64,000 nucleotides of DNA, from positions 1-64,000 of the forward strand of contig LGRX02034436.1 in NCBI GenBank assembly GCA_001247695.2. The letters are read 5' to 3'. Origin of the DNA: Cymbomonas tetramitiformis. Lineage: Eukaryota > Chlorophyta > Pyramimonadophyceae > Pyramimonadales > Pyramimonadaceae. Within the stretch, counting starts at the first letter, position 1. Every line of letters starts with the position of its first letter. A program made the translations under genes and the position numbers. The notes under the pieces were generated by a model. It was not told the origin of the DNA. It made no database searches and worked only from the letters and a program-made list of their open reading frames with translations. This document shows, in pieces, positions 43,074 through 52,964 of this stretch.

Positions 43074-43532
43074 CATTGACGCAGATGATATGCAGCCAGC
43101 CGCGAAGCTAGAAGAAGAGGCTGCAGAGGATCCGGAGGGTAAAGCAGATCTGGGGGCGGGCTACGATCCGGGGTCAGAGGAGGTGCGGAAGTGCAAGCAT
43201 ATAGGTGTGAATGACCAGGTGCGATGGGAGGCACGATCTGGCGCGCCCCGGACAGGCACTCTGGCGACGATAGGGGATGCTGAAGGACCACTGCTGCTGG
43301 TGTTTTATGCCTACCTAGGGAAGCATTTGGTGAAGGTGTTGGTAGATTCCAGGGCCTCAGATAATTGCATTTCTGAAGCAGCAGTGTGAAGGTGTCAGCT
43401 GACTACACAGGCCAGTGTTCCGATGAGGGTAACGCTGGCAGATGGCTCAATTAAGTCGGCGGGAGCGGTGGCATATATAAATTTCAAGGCACACACCCGG
43501 GCAGGCAAGGACTACATCGAGAAGGAAAAATA
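43005..43532 (+). pseudogene. Gypsy 1 protease region, active site changed
   Basis: After acidic repeats (LEEEAAGDPEG, LEEEAAEDPEG) comes VKVLVDSRASDNCISE, the retroviral-type aspartic protease motif, where DSGAS has become DSRAS; the glycine loss should abolish activity. An in-frame stop lies 10 residues later (43387). Coding resumes with PMRVTLADGSIKSAG, then the TIR element interrupts. Confidence 0.75.
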
Positions 43533-43689
43533 ATTAATATAGAATAAGTTTTCATAATTTTAGAATAACCCGTTTTCGTCGTTAATTTAGAATAAGTTTT
43601 CTTGATGTCATCCGGCTATGACCGGTGGTCCTTTTCACGACTCGTGTTCAAATAATGTGCACACAGGTCAAACGCTCTCGTTCCCGCTG

Positions 43690-45295
43690 GTGCCATCATG
43701 AGGAAGCCTCCAAAGAAGGGTTGTCTCGCTTGTGATAATGGTGGGCGCCGTTGTAATAGACACTCACGGCGTGTCCTGCTTGAAAAAAAGGCCCCTGTAC
43801 TTCTTCTAGATCCTAAACCCTTTGACTTGCCTTTTACCGCTGCACGCGACCGGCAAGCATCTTTGAAACTAACGAGTTTCAAAGATGCGTTTTGTATTTT
43901 GGGTGCACCCTAATTTTACAAAACGGCCGAGCGCTTCCCGTTTGTGCGGGATATTCACATTTATTCCATGGAATATTTCATATGGATTAACACACATAAG
44001 CACGAAGGCATCGGCCGCATCTTTGAAACTAACGAGTTTCAAAGATGCGTTTTTTGTCATTTGGGTGCGCATACCCAAATAACAAATCAGCCGAGCACCT
44101 CCCGTTGGCGTGGGGTATCCAACGCTTGAATGTTGAATATTCATTGTAATATGAGTTAGCAAGCGAGGTTGCAAAGGCATCGGGACAGAATCTACGAAAC
44201 TGTCCTATGCCTTTGCCTTTGGTTTTGGGTTCGAAGGTGACACCCAAACCCAAAGATGCCAAACAGCCGAGGGCTTCCCGTGCGTCCTAACGCACGAAAC
44301 TTGGCACGAATACTACCATGGTACATATATTTAAGTTACTTGAAGCTCAAGGCTTCAAGTTACTTGTGCGCGAAACGCGCAATCTATTTCTAAGGCAGAT
44401 GCTTTGGGTTTGGGTTCGAAGGTGACACCCAAACCCAAAGATGCCAAACAGCCGAGGGCTTCCCGTGCGTCCTAGAGCACGAAACTTGGCACGAATACTG
44501 CCAAGATACATATATTTAAGTTACCAGAAGCTCAAGGCTTCAAGTTGCTTGTGCGCGAAACGCGCAATGTATTTCTAAGGCAGATGTTTTGGGTTTGGGT
44601 TCGAACGTGACACCCAAACCCAAAGATGCCAAACAGCCGAGGGCTTCCCGTGCGTCCTAACGCACGAAACTTGGCTCGAATACTACCATGGTACATATAT
44701 TTAAGTTACCAGAAGCTCAAGGCTTCAAGTTACTTGTGCGCGAAACGCGCAATCTATTTCTAAGGCAGATGCTTTGGGTTTGGGTTCGAACGTGGCACCC
44801 AAACCCAAAGATGCCAAACAGCCGAGGGCTTCCCGTGCGTCCTAACGCACGAAACTTGGCGCGAATACTACCATGGTACATATATTTAAGTTACCAGAAG
44901 CTCAAGGCTTCAAGTTACTTGTGCGCGAAACGCGCAATCTATTTCTAAGACAGATGCTTTGGGTTTGGGTTCGAACGTGACACCCAAACCCAAAGATGCC
45001 AAACAGCCGAGGGCTTCCCGTGCGTCCTAGAGCACGAAACTTGGCACACATACTGCCATGGTACATATCTTTGAGTAACTTGAAGCTCAAGGCTTCAAGT
45101 TACTTGTGCGCGAAACGCGCAATTTATTTCTAAGGCAGTTGTTTTGGGTTTGGGTTCGGACGTGACACCCAAACCCAAAGATGCCAAACAGCCGAGGGCT
45201 TCCCGTGCGTCCTAGAGCACGAAACTTGGCACACATACTGCCAAGATACATATCTTTGAGTAACTTGAAGCTCATCAAGGCTTCAAGTTACTTAC
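43690..45295. repeat. 160-185-bp satellite with multiple hairpins per unit
   Basis: About six units of roughly 185 bp (44250-45295), preceded by two diverged units of about 160 bp. Each unit can form several hairpins: TTTGGGTTTGGG with CCCAAACCCAAA, GTGCGT/ACGCAC, a TTGAAGC/GCTTCAA stem, and in early units CATCTTTGAAAC/GTTTCAAAGATG. The box GCCGAGGGCTTCCCGT recurs in every unit (GCCGAGCGCTTCCCGT in the earliest). Confidence 0.9.
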
Positions 45296-45411
45296 TTTTT
45301 TTCAAGCAGAACACGCCGTGAGTGTCTATTGTGGCAAAGATGGCAAATAATAAAAGTCATATATCCCTGTTATTCACGGCCGTGACTTTTAGATTCACGG
45401 CCGTGAATCTT

Positions 45412-45469
45412 TCCGAATGGAACCAAAAACCGTTCGATTAAAATCGAACGGTTTTTGGTTCCATTCGGA
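45412..45469. repeat. 58-bp near-perfect palindrome
   Basis: Two 28-nt arms (TCCGAATGGAACC... and its complement) are separated by AA. Just upstream lies GATTCACGGCCGTGAATC, another perfect palindrome. Both are inside the TIR element between satellite and right terminus. Confidence 0.95.
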
Positions 45470-45660
45470 CATATGGACATCACGGCAAGACAACTCTTCA
45501 GTGTAATATTTCGCATGGCATGGGGATAGCTCAACAGGTACAGTACAGCGTCATGGATGCATGCACCGGTCATAGCCGGATGACATAAAGAAAACTTATT
45601 CTAAATTAACGATGAAAATGGGTTATTCTAAAATTATGAAAAAATATTCTAAATTAAATA

Positions 45661-46441
45661 GCCTACCCATCGAGAATCAGATGGCGCTGCGGGTGCTACC
45701 CTTAGGAATTCAGGTGGATATGGTGCTGGGAGGCAAGTGGTTGCGCAGTCTGTCACCAGTGACGCCGCTGGACTATGCTGGGCATGGAGCAATCTCCTTT
45801 GGAGCTAGGAGGAAAGGAGGAGGGCAGCAGCAGGTGACCCTGGAAGGTTGTAGCCCGGGAGTGAGCATGTCCGGGAAGAAGGGACATGGAGCAGGCTTGG
45901 TGGATGAGGTGTTCTTGTCAACGGCGCAGCTGAAGAAGCACCTGGCGCATGCGGAGATCCGACGACTGGCAGGAGAGGAGGAATACTTACCAGCATGGCT
46001 CATGATGGCGGCTCGGGGTACCTCGCAGGAAGGAGCATTTGCGGCGGTGGCTACGGGAGATGCGGCTGTGGGGGATGACACCTGCGCAGATAAGGATTCA
46101 CGAGATGCGGAAGTTTCTCAAACCTGGAAGCAGCGTTTCAACGACTTCTTTGAGACTTATAAGGAGGAATTACGAGCAGCACTTCCGGAGAAGTCCAAAA
46201 CTGTGACATGATGTGGATCGTGCGTATGTCCAGCTCAAACCCGATGCTCCAGGGCCACCTAGCAAGCGCCCTTACAAGATGTCGGTGGAGGAACTGCGTC
46301 AACTACGGGAACGCATCGAGCAGCTTCTGGAGAAAGGGTATGATCGGCCATCGAGCAGCCCCTACGCCGCGCCTTGTCTAATGGTACCCAAGTCTGGAGA
46401 CCCCAAAACACTACGACTAGTGGTGGATTACCGCCAGCTGA
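45661..46441 (+). pseudogene. Gypsy 1 pol: protease-RT linker and RT N-terminus
   Basis: LPLGIQVDMVLGGKWLRSL closes the protease-like region. A linker follows, with a stop and frame change near 46210, then the RT palm start: DAPGPPSKRPYKMS, RIEQLLEKGYDRPSSSPYAAP, LVVDYRQL. The sequence is cut after DYRQL by the MITE and continues in the same frame after it. Confidence 0.8.
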
Positions 46442-46685
46442 GGGCTGTTCCATTTATTGTCGTAGGGGAGTTAAATTTCCGTTTTTTGTCCGCTGGGGTG
46501 ATGGGGTCACGTGATGGCGCTGTCCGCTGGAGCAGGTGTTGTCCGCTGGGTGGGTGGGTGTGGGTTGCTAAAGTTAACGGTGGAGAGTCGCTTGAGAGTG
46601 TCCGCTGGGGAGGTGGGGGTCAGAAGAAATGATGTCCGCTGGGGTGGTGGGGGTCAAGTGCCATATCGCCCCCCTGAAACAGCCC
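46442..46685. mobile_element. 244-bp MITE, PIF/Harbinger-like
   Basis: Ends GGGCTGTTCC and GGAACAGCCC-like (GAAACAGCCC) form a ~10-bp TIR, and TGA is duplicated at both sides (46439-46441 and 46686-46688). A 3-bp TNA duplication with GGG-starting TIRs suits PIF/Harbinger. Inside, TGTCCGCTGG occurs five times. The host RT frame is exact across the element once it and one TGA are left out. Confidence 0.85.
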
Positions 46686-47952
46686 TGAACCAGCAGACAG
46701 TGCGAGGCAGATATCCTCTACCGGACATACAGCTCATGTTCGATGAGATGCAGGGGGCCGCGTACTTCTCTTCCTTCGATGCAGTATATGGCGTTTGGCA
46801 GGTGCCCATGGCAGAAGAGGACATAGAGAAGACTGCGTTCACAACACAGATGGGTGCTTATGAGTGGTTGGTAATGCCTCAGGGACTTCAGAACTCCCCA
46901 TCGCAGTATCAGCGTCGCATGCAGCGGGCACTGGGACATCTGCCGTTCGTGAGAATCTTCGTCGACGATGCCATTGTTGTGTTTACACGCACAGTGGAGG
47001 AGCACTACGAGAATGTGAAGCTCTTTCTGGAAACCTGTCGGGAGAAGGGAGTGTATCTAAAAGCTTCCGAGGCCCAGATATGCCCTAAGGAGAGTCTGCG
47101 CTTCCTTGGTCACACACTGTCTGCAAAAGGTTGTCAGCCTCAGCACGATAAGACGGCCTCCGTCAAAACCTGGCCTCAGTTGCAGACAGTGACTGAGGTG
47201 CGCCAGTTCCTAGGTCTGGCAGGATACTGCCGACGATTTGTACACCACTTCTCAGAAATCGCCAAACCATCGACCGAGCTCACCAAGTCAGATGTGCCGT
47301 GGCAGTGGGGAGAGCAGCAGCAGTGGTCTTTTAATGAGCTCAAGGCGGCCCTGACATCATCACCAGTGCTGGCATTACCAGATGTGAAGGAGGCGGCGGA
47401 TGGGTCTGCGACATTCCTGGTACAGACGGATGCGAGCGGTGTGGCTCTGGGGGGGGAGTACTCATGCAGGACACGGGGGATGTCATGAAGGTGATTGCGT
47501 ATGACAGTAGACAGTTTTCTGCGGCTGAACAAAACTACCATACAGGTGAGAGGGAACTGCGTGCACTTCATCATTGCACAACAGCAATAACTTGGCGGCA
47601 TTATCTAAGTTTCTCTGAATTCAGATTACAAGGTGACCACCGACCCTTGGAATGGTTAATGTCCCCTGGGCGAGAGCTGAGCAGGCGGCAGGCGCGATAG
47701 TACATGGATTTGGTGGAGGTCGGGGTACCGCGCATGGAATATGTAAAAGGAGCCCTGCTGTTGGTACCAGACGCACTGTCTCGTCGACCGGACTACGTAG
47801 TCAAGTCATCGCGTGAAGGATTGGCGGAGGCAGGAGTGTTGGACAAGAAGACGGACCTGCCGGTGGGGTTGAATGCGATAAGTGCAATGGGCGAGCATGG
47901 GTGCAATCCTCGTATCCTCCAGCTCCAGTGCCAACCTGGCTCGCGACAGTAG
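46686..47952 (+). pseudogene. Gypsy 1 RT and RNase H
   Basis: RT motifs: RGRYPLPDIQLMFDEM, SSFDAVYGVWQVPMAEED, MPQGLQNSPSQYQR, FVRIFVDDAIVV (catalytic DD, 46957), FLGHTLSAKG. RNase H starts at FLVQTDASGVALGG; a G8 run near 47450 shifts the frame, after which KVIAYDSRQFSAAEQNY and LQGDHRPLEWL follow. A stop at 47698 precedes VPDALSRRPDY, the typical RNase H tail. Confidence 0.88.
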
Positions 47953-48033
47953 AAAGTTGGGTGGAGGGAGCCTTAACCCTGCACGCAGGTGGCAGATCGG
48001 GCTCTGGATGACTCGAATGGCTATTTCCCGACA

Positions 48034-49075
48034 GTCCTTGAGATAGGACTGAAACCCGTTTCAGTCCTATCTCAAGGACCGATGTTGCTATAATTTTTTA
48101 AACCGTCCTCTTGGTGGTTTTGGCGCCTAGCCACTGAATAGTCTCATTAGGACCCAAACTAAGTATCCTTAATCGCCATTTGCCTTATATCTCGATTATG
48201 TGTCCACATCCAAACGTTTCTTGACGATGAATCCACCAAAAATTGAATTTCGAAACTTGCAACACATTCAAAACCACCTCATAACTTTCGAAATTTTTTA
48301 TCCAATTGAAAACAGGGTCAGTTGAGCGGAATCCAAACTTTATCCTAAAAATATACCCAATCATGCTTACCTAATCATACGTGCTGGCAGTCTCACATTG
48401 GGCATATATATGCATTACAATCCACCTTTAAAACATTCATGATCCAAGGGTTTACAATGTTTTTTACCACCTCAAAGTGAGCATAAACATTGAAATTGAC
48501 ACTCGTTCCAAGGTTAGATCGTCGCTGTTGACACTTTGGTATGTTAATGTATATATATATATATATATATCAATTAAAATTTTGAGAGCTTAACATGCCC
48601 ATACTTCATAGTTTCCTGCACAGAATTCATATGCGCAGTCGAACGCCGAGAATATTTACACATGCCATTTTTCATGAAATCCGAATTTTGCGAGAGGGAT
48701 GTCATTATGTGAGGTGCATATATGGACGAATTGAAAGTTACGAGAGGTCGCACGTTTAAGAGAGCACGAATAGGTCGTAATGTTGTCGACAACCGCCACT
48801 AGACGCACGGGGGTGGCCCATACCAAGCGCTAGCGACGCTAGCACACTCCGGTCCTTATGATCAGACCGGCCAAATTAATTAAAATTCAGCGAAAATGCC
48901 CCCACCTCTTCACACATAGTAATAACATATCTACATCGAATAAACCACCCAACCAAGGGTCAAAATAATTGTTGGGACACCCAATAATGATCCCTACTAA
49001 GCACTCATATGATATGTTTTTCGAAAAAACGGACCCTATAACCCCAATTCGCTTCGGTCCTTGTGGTAGGACTGA
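48034..49075. mobile_element. ~1-kb insertion with hairpin left end
   Basis: The left end is a perfect 22-bp-arm hairpin (48034-48079): GTCCTTGAGATAGGACTGAAAC, CC, and its complement. The right end (49050-49072) holds GGTCCTTGTGGTAGGACTGAA, a close match to one arm. The interior has no coding frame; it is AT-rich with an (AT)n run at about 48551. It separates gypsy RNase H from the next domain. Exact borders are unresolved. Confidence 0.65.
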
Positions 49076-49225
49076 AGCTTCGGGCAGTAGCCACGAACGT
49101 GCGTCGAAGTAGGCGACTTCAACAGCAGCAGCAGCAGCAGCAGCAGCAACAGCTGAGCAACAGCAGCAACAGCAGCGGCAGCGACAACAGCAGCAGCTGC
49201 GGCGACGACAACAGCCGCGGCAGCG

Positions 49226-49257
<32 letters not shown>

Positions 49258-49869
49258 CGCGGGGGTTGAAGGTCCGCCGCGAAGTATTTGAGCGCCTGCA
49301 GCAACAATTTGGCGAGTTCGACGTGGATGCACATTGTGAGTTAGGAGGGCATAATCGGCTGGTGGAGCAGTATTGGACGAACTGCCTTAATGAAAAATGG
49401 AGCGGCAAGCATGTGTGGTGTAGTCTGCCCCGGAGATCAAAGGAACACCCCAGCATAGAGGCAGTACTACTAACATAAATATGTGCAGGAATGGAGAGCA
49501 GATGCCGCACACACCTCAGCTGTCTTCTTATTACCAGATGTACAGGCCCATCTTCCGCAGTAGTGGCGAAGGATCTTAAGAATGGCGGGCATGAGGTTGG
49601 TGGAAGTGATCCCCATGAGAGATGAGAATGGGGGGGGTGACCCAACTATATGAGAGTGCGGGCGGAGTACTGCATGCTTTGACTGGACCAGTATTGGTGG
49701 TATATGCTCCTCCATCGTGTCAACAGGTGTCCCGTAACCGCTACCCGCGAGTCCTGCCACCAGTAATGCAGCAAGGGGAGGCAGCAAAGGTGCGAGACGC
49801 GACTGAGCCGCCCACAGACTCCACATTTCTTGAAGCACTGCGAAATGAGTATACTCGGAAGGGACCCTT
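49076..49869 (+). pseudogene. Gypsy 1 poly-Q and methyltransferase-like linker domain
   Basis: A (CAG)n/(CAA) tract at 49117-49150 and again near 49225 encodes poly-Gln and poly-Ser runs. Then VFERLQQQFGEFDVDAHCEL and EKWSGKHVWCSLP follow, and in another frame AAHTSAVFLLPDVQAHLPQ and RMAGMRLVEVIP. This resembles the Dam-methylase-like/DNA-binding domain that some algal gypsy elements carry between RNase H and integrase; I recognise the layout, not a defined family member. Stops and shifts are frequent. Confidence 0.5.
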
Positions 49870-50387
49870 ACAGTAATCACTCGCCTTCCGAAAACCGTAA
49901 ATTCCAGGTCAGCCAGGTTTTCTCATCAATTTGGGTACCCTCCCCCCGCCAGCGCCAGCGTCCAATGGAATCTGTTAAGAATAGTGCCCGCGATCTCTTA
50001 AGCCAGCCAGCACATTCCATAGCCATCCACGTGCCATCCTTACATAGCCAGCCACATTTCTTAAAATTTTCAAAACCTAGAAAATGGACCCTGAGAGCGT
50101 ATGAACTTAATCATCATATCGTATTATGCCTCGATTTTTGCAGAGTTTTATTAAAAATCTAATAAAAATAGCATCTGCCTACACCATTTTGGTAAAATTT
50201 CCAACCTAAATTTCTTAATATATGAAATGTATGAAATGCCCCTTAAGATAGGCAGCCAGCACCATATTTCTTATTTCAGGGTGATTCCATAAAATAAAAA
50301 GTCCAGCCAGCTTTTCTCATCAACGGGTACCCCCAAGGCTGGTTGATTCCGTAACGTCTAGGTTCCTTAAAGGTGAGTGATTACTGT
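49870..50387. mobile_element. 518-bp TIR insertion in gypsy 1
   Basis: Ends ACAGTAATCACTCGCCTT and, in reverse, ACAGTAATCACTCACCTT form an 18-bp TIR with one mismatch. No target duplication could be confirmed. Inside, AGCCAG..TTTTCTCATCAA.GGGTACC occurs near both ends. There is no coding capacity. Confidence 0.8.
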
Positions 50388-51890
50388 GCGAGAGCTGCGA
50401 GGGCGGGTCGAGGCAGCACCACATCAGGCAGCGAAGGAGTTTCGCATTGTAGGAGATGTACTATGAAGAGTAACAGCAGGCCGCTATCAGTTGGTGCTGG
50501 GAGAGGACTCGCCCCTGCGGGAAGTGATATTTTGGGAGGCTCACGACTCAGTGGCAGCAGGTCATACGGGGCGGGAGAAGACGCTGGAAAGGGTGCTGCG
50601 TAGATTCTGGTGGAACTTCCATTCGGAATGTCACAGAGGATGTGGCGAAATGGGTAGCCTCATGTCCCACTTGTCAGACTGTGCGTCCACGGGCAGCATA
50701 TCCAGGATGGGCTGCTCAACCCACATTCCATTCGAGGAATTTGCAGGAGGCGGGGTTGATTTCGTCACGGGATTACCTCTCACAGAGCAGGGAAATGACG
50801 TTTGTTGCTTTCACCTGCAAGCTGAGTAAAATGGTGCACGTGGTACGCATACATTTCGGTGACAGCTCAGCTCAATCAGTGGCTCGCATCTACTTTGACA
50901 TGGTCTGGAGGCAGCATGGGGCACCTATGAAGATTGTGTGCGACAGAGACTCGAGATTCCAGGATGCCTTCTGGAAGGAGCTCATGAGACTGATGGGGGT
51001 ACGGGTGGCCTCTACTGCACCATACAACCCACGGTCAGACGGGCAGGCGGAGCACACAAACATAGTGATTGAAGATATGCTGCGCTCTTTCGTAGGGGCT
51101 AGTCCAGAGGACTGGGATCTGTATGTCACTAATGTGGAGTTCGCCATTAATGACTCACGCAGCGATGTCACTGGCTTCACCCCGTTTGAGCTCTGTTATG
51201 GGGTATCACCTATGTCTCAGATGGACATGTTCCTGGAGGCTGCTGCACAACCAGGCCCTGCGCGACGAAGGGGGGGCACGGCGCATGAGATGGCCTCTCG
51301 ATTTTCGTCGCAGTTGCGGGACGCACGGAGAAGGCTGGAGTTGGCTCAGCAGCGACAGCGGGAGCAATTTGATCGGCGCCACACCAATCGGGAGTACGCA
51401 GTGGGCGATCTGGTGTGGGTGGAGGCGTGGCACCTGACGGAGAAGTTGATGGATCGGCAGCTGTGTCGTAAGCTGGCGAAGCGATGGCATGGACCACTGG
51501 CGGTGGTAGAGCGGTTTCACAGTGATTTACAGGCGGCGCTACCCGAGGCAGATCGCGGGGCACCAGTGGCATATCGGATGGCGCTTCCCCCGCACTCGCG
51601 CACTGGCAAGTGCATGATGTGTTTGCGCAACATCGCCTCAAACCTTTTGTGCAAGGTGCAGAGGCGTTCGCGTCCAGAAGGCGGGTGTCCATTCCAAACC
51701 CAGTAATGGTGGATGGACAGGCGGAGGCACACGTGGAGGGAAAATCTTGGCTTATTATAGGGTGCGGAAGGTGCGAGGAAGAGCTGTGGAGGAATGAAAG
51801 GTGCGGTGGACAGGGTATTCAGCAGCACAAGACCAGTGGCGAACGCGGGAGAAGATGGACCGCGGAGGAGAAACCCAACAGTTGAAGGGG
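50388..51890 (+). pseudogene. Gypsy 1 integrase and chromodomain
   Basis: The HHCC zinc region (WEAHDSVAAGHTG, then CPTCQ) is followed by the DDE core: VDFVTGLP in one frame, KIVCDRDSRFQD (50932) and NPRSDGQAEHTN (51030) in another, so catalytic residues remain but frames differ. GDLVWVEAWHLTEK and KLAKRWHGPLAVVERF form the GPY/F-like module. Near 51738-51860, ILAYYRVRKVRGRAVEE, a TGA stop in place of Trp, and KVRWTGYSAAQDQW form a chromodomain, which in chromoviruses directs integration to marked chromatin. Confidence 0.82.
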
Positions 51891-52030
51891 TTCGGGGCGC
51901 GAAGATTGAGTCAACAGGCTGAGACGATGAACGCTGCTAAGCATCAGCGGAGCAAGCGTAGAGATCATACATCGGCAAACCTGCTGGCGCTGCAGGGTGT
52001 CACCTTGGCACAACTATTGGAGCACCCCTG

Positions 52031-52068
52031 CGACGGCACACGCACATTATTGGTGCGTGTGCCGTCAG
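52031..52068. repeat. Hairpin, 14-bp arms
   Basis: GACGGCACACGCAC, a 7-nt loop and GTGCGTGTGCCGTC. It lies just 3' of gypsy 1 in non-coding DNA. Confidence 0.85.
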
Positions 52069-52302
52069 ATCGAAACAAATACCGATCGAATGGAAAAGGT
52101 TTGGCAGTTTGGCCCACGCGTGGGCATATCTACGGAAAGCCTATGGAAAAGTAGCACATACTTTCTTCATGAAATTTCGTCCACATGGTTTCTATATGGC
52201 TTCCATATGGTTTCCATAGTCTATATAATCTTGTATAATCCTAGAGGATCCTACGTAATCCTAAAGGATCCTAGCAATTAGGAATAAGGTTTTAATTTTT
52301 CC

Positions 52303-52538
52303 GGGAGCAAAATTTGATTGTTTCCGGAACAATTAACTTTTGATTTTCCCCGTAACAACGGATTTTGGCTACGGACAAGCATATTTAGGGTTTAGTGAGA
52401 GTTTATGGGGTTTATCTAGTAGTCATGCACCCCAAAAACCTAACACTAAACCCTGAATATGCTTTCCCGTAGTCAAAATTAATTGTTACGGGGAAAATCA
52501 AAAGTTAATTGTTCCGGAAACAATCAAAATTTGCTCCC
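52303..52538. mobile_element. Fold-back (long hairpin) element
   Basis: The left arm (GGGAGCAAAATTTGATTG..., 52303-52410) and the right arm (...CAAAATTTGCTCCC, 52440-52538) are inverted copies across about 100 bp with a 30-nt loop. There are no frames. Flanks are rich in TCCTWAGGA motifs. Such structures are typical of fold-back or MITE elements. From 52539 to 52964 I see no gene. Confidence 0.8.
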
Positions 52539-52964
52539 AGAATAATATAGTTCCTTAGGAATATATAGGTTTCCTTAGGAAATTCCTTACATCGGAGTGT
52601 CACTGTCGTAACTGTCACTGTCGGGTCGATCCCAATCGTCCCCATAAGAATTGGCGAGTTCTGAAGCCCGCCCTCCTCCCTCCAGCCATTCACAAGTCGT
52701 GTCACCGACTGAGCGAATGTCGTGTGCAAAACTCGACGAATTGTCGAACGCCGCTTAGGTTAGATTTTAGACTCCAACGAAGCTGTAACAAACGCCGGCT
52801 TCTCATGGTACCGCGCCGGGTTTGTCCAGCTGGTGACACACGTGACAGATATGACAAGTATGACAGGCCTCGCGTAAGATGACTGCTCGAGAGGTGTAGA
52901 CCTGCCAGAGAAGATATGGTCATTATCGGGTGACCATGAAGTGATAAGATGAGATGACAGTTAC

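Larger units (their letters stand above)
43533..45657. mobile_element. 2.1-kb TIR element filled with hairpin satellite
   Basis: Near-perfect inverted repeats of about 90 bp: the left end runs TTAATATAGAATAAGTTTTC to GGCTATGACCGG (43534-43624) and the right end runs CCGGTCATAGCC to ATTCTAAATTAA (45568-45657). AAATA flanks both sides, but the exact target duplication is ambiguous. There is no transposase. It is therefore non-autonomous. The interior is mostly tandem repeats (43690-45290) and palindromes. Confidence 0.85.
43005..51900 (+). mobile_element. Ty3/gypsy chromovirus-like element 1, decayed and nested
   Basis: Order: protease, RT, RNase H, a linker domain, integrase, chromodomain. 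That is gypsy order, and the chromodomain marks the chromovirus branch. gag is missing on the left, and no LTR pair can be seen. Four foreign insertions (43533, 46442, about 48034, 49870), several frameshifts and stops show long decay. Confidence 0.88.

Noticed and set aside
44250..45295. Hammerhead or twister ribozyme in the satellite units
   Set aside because: A stem followed by GAAAC is present, but the CUGANGA core of hammerheads is absent, and the twister consensus does not fit. Left as a structured-repeat observation only.
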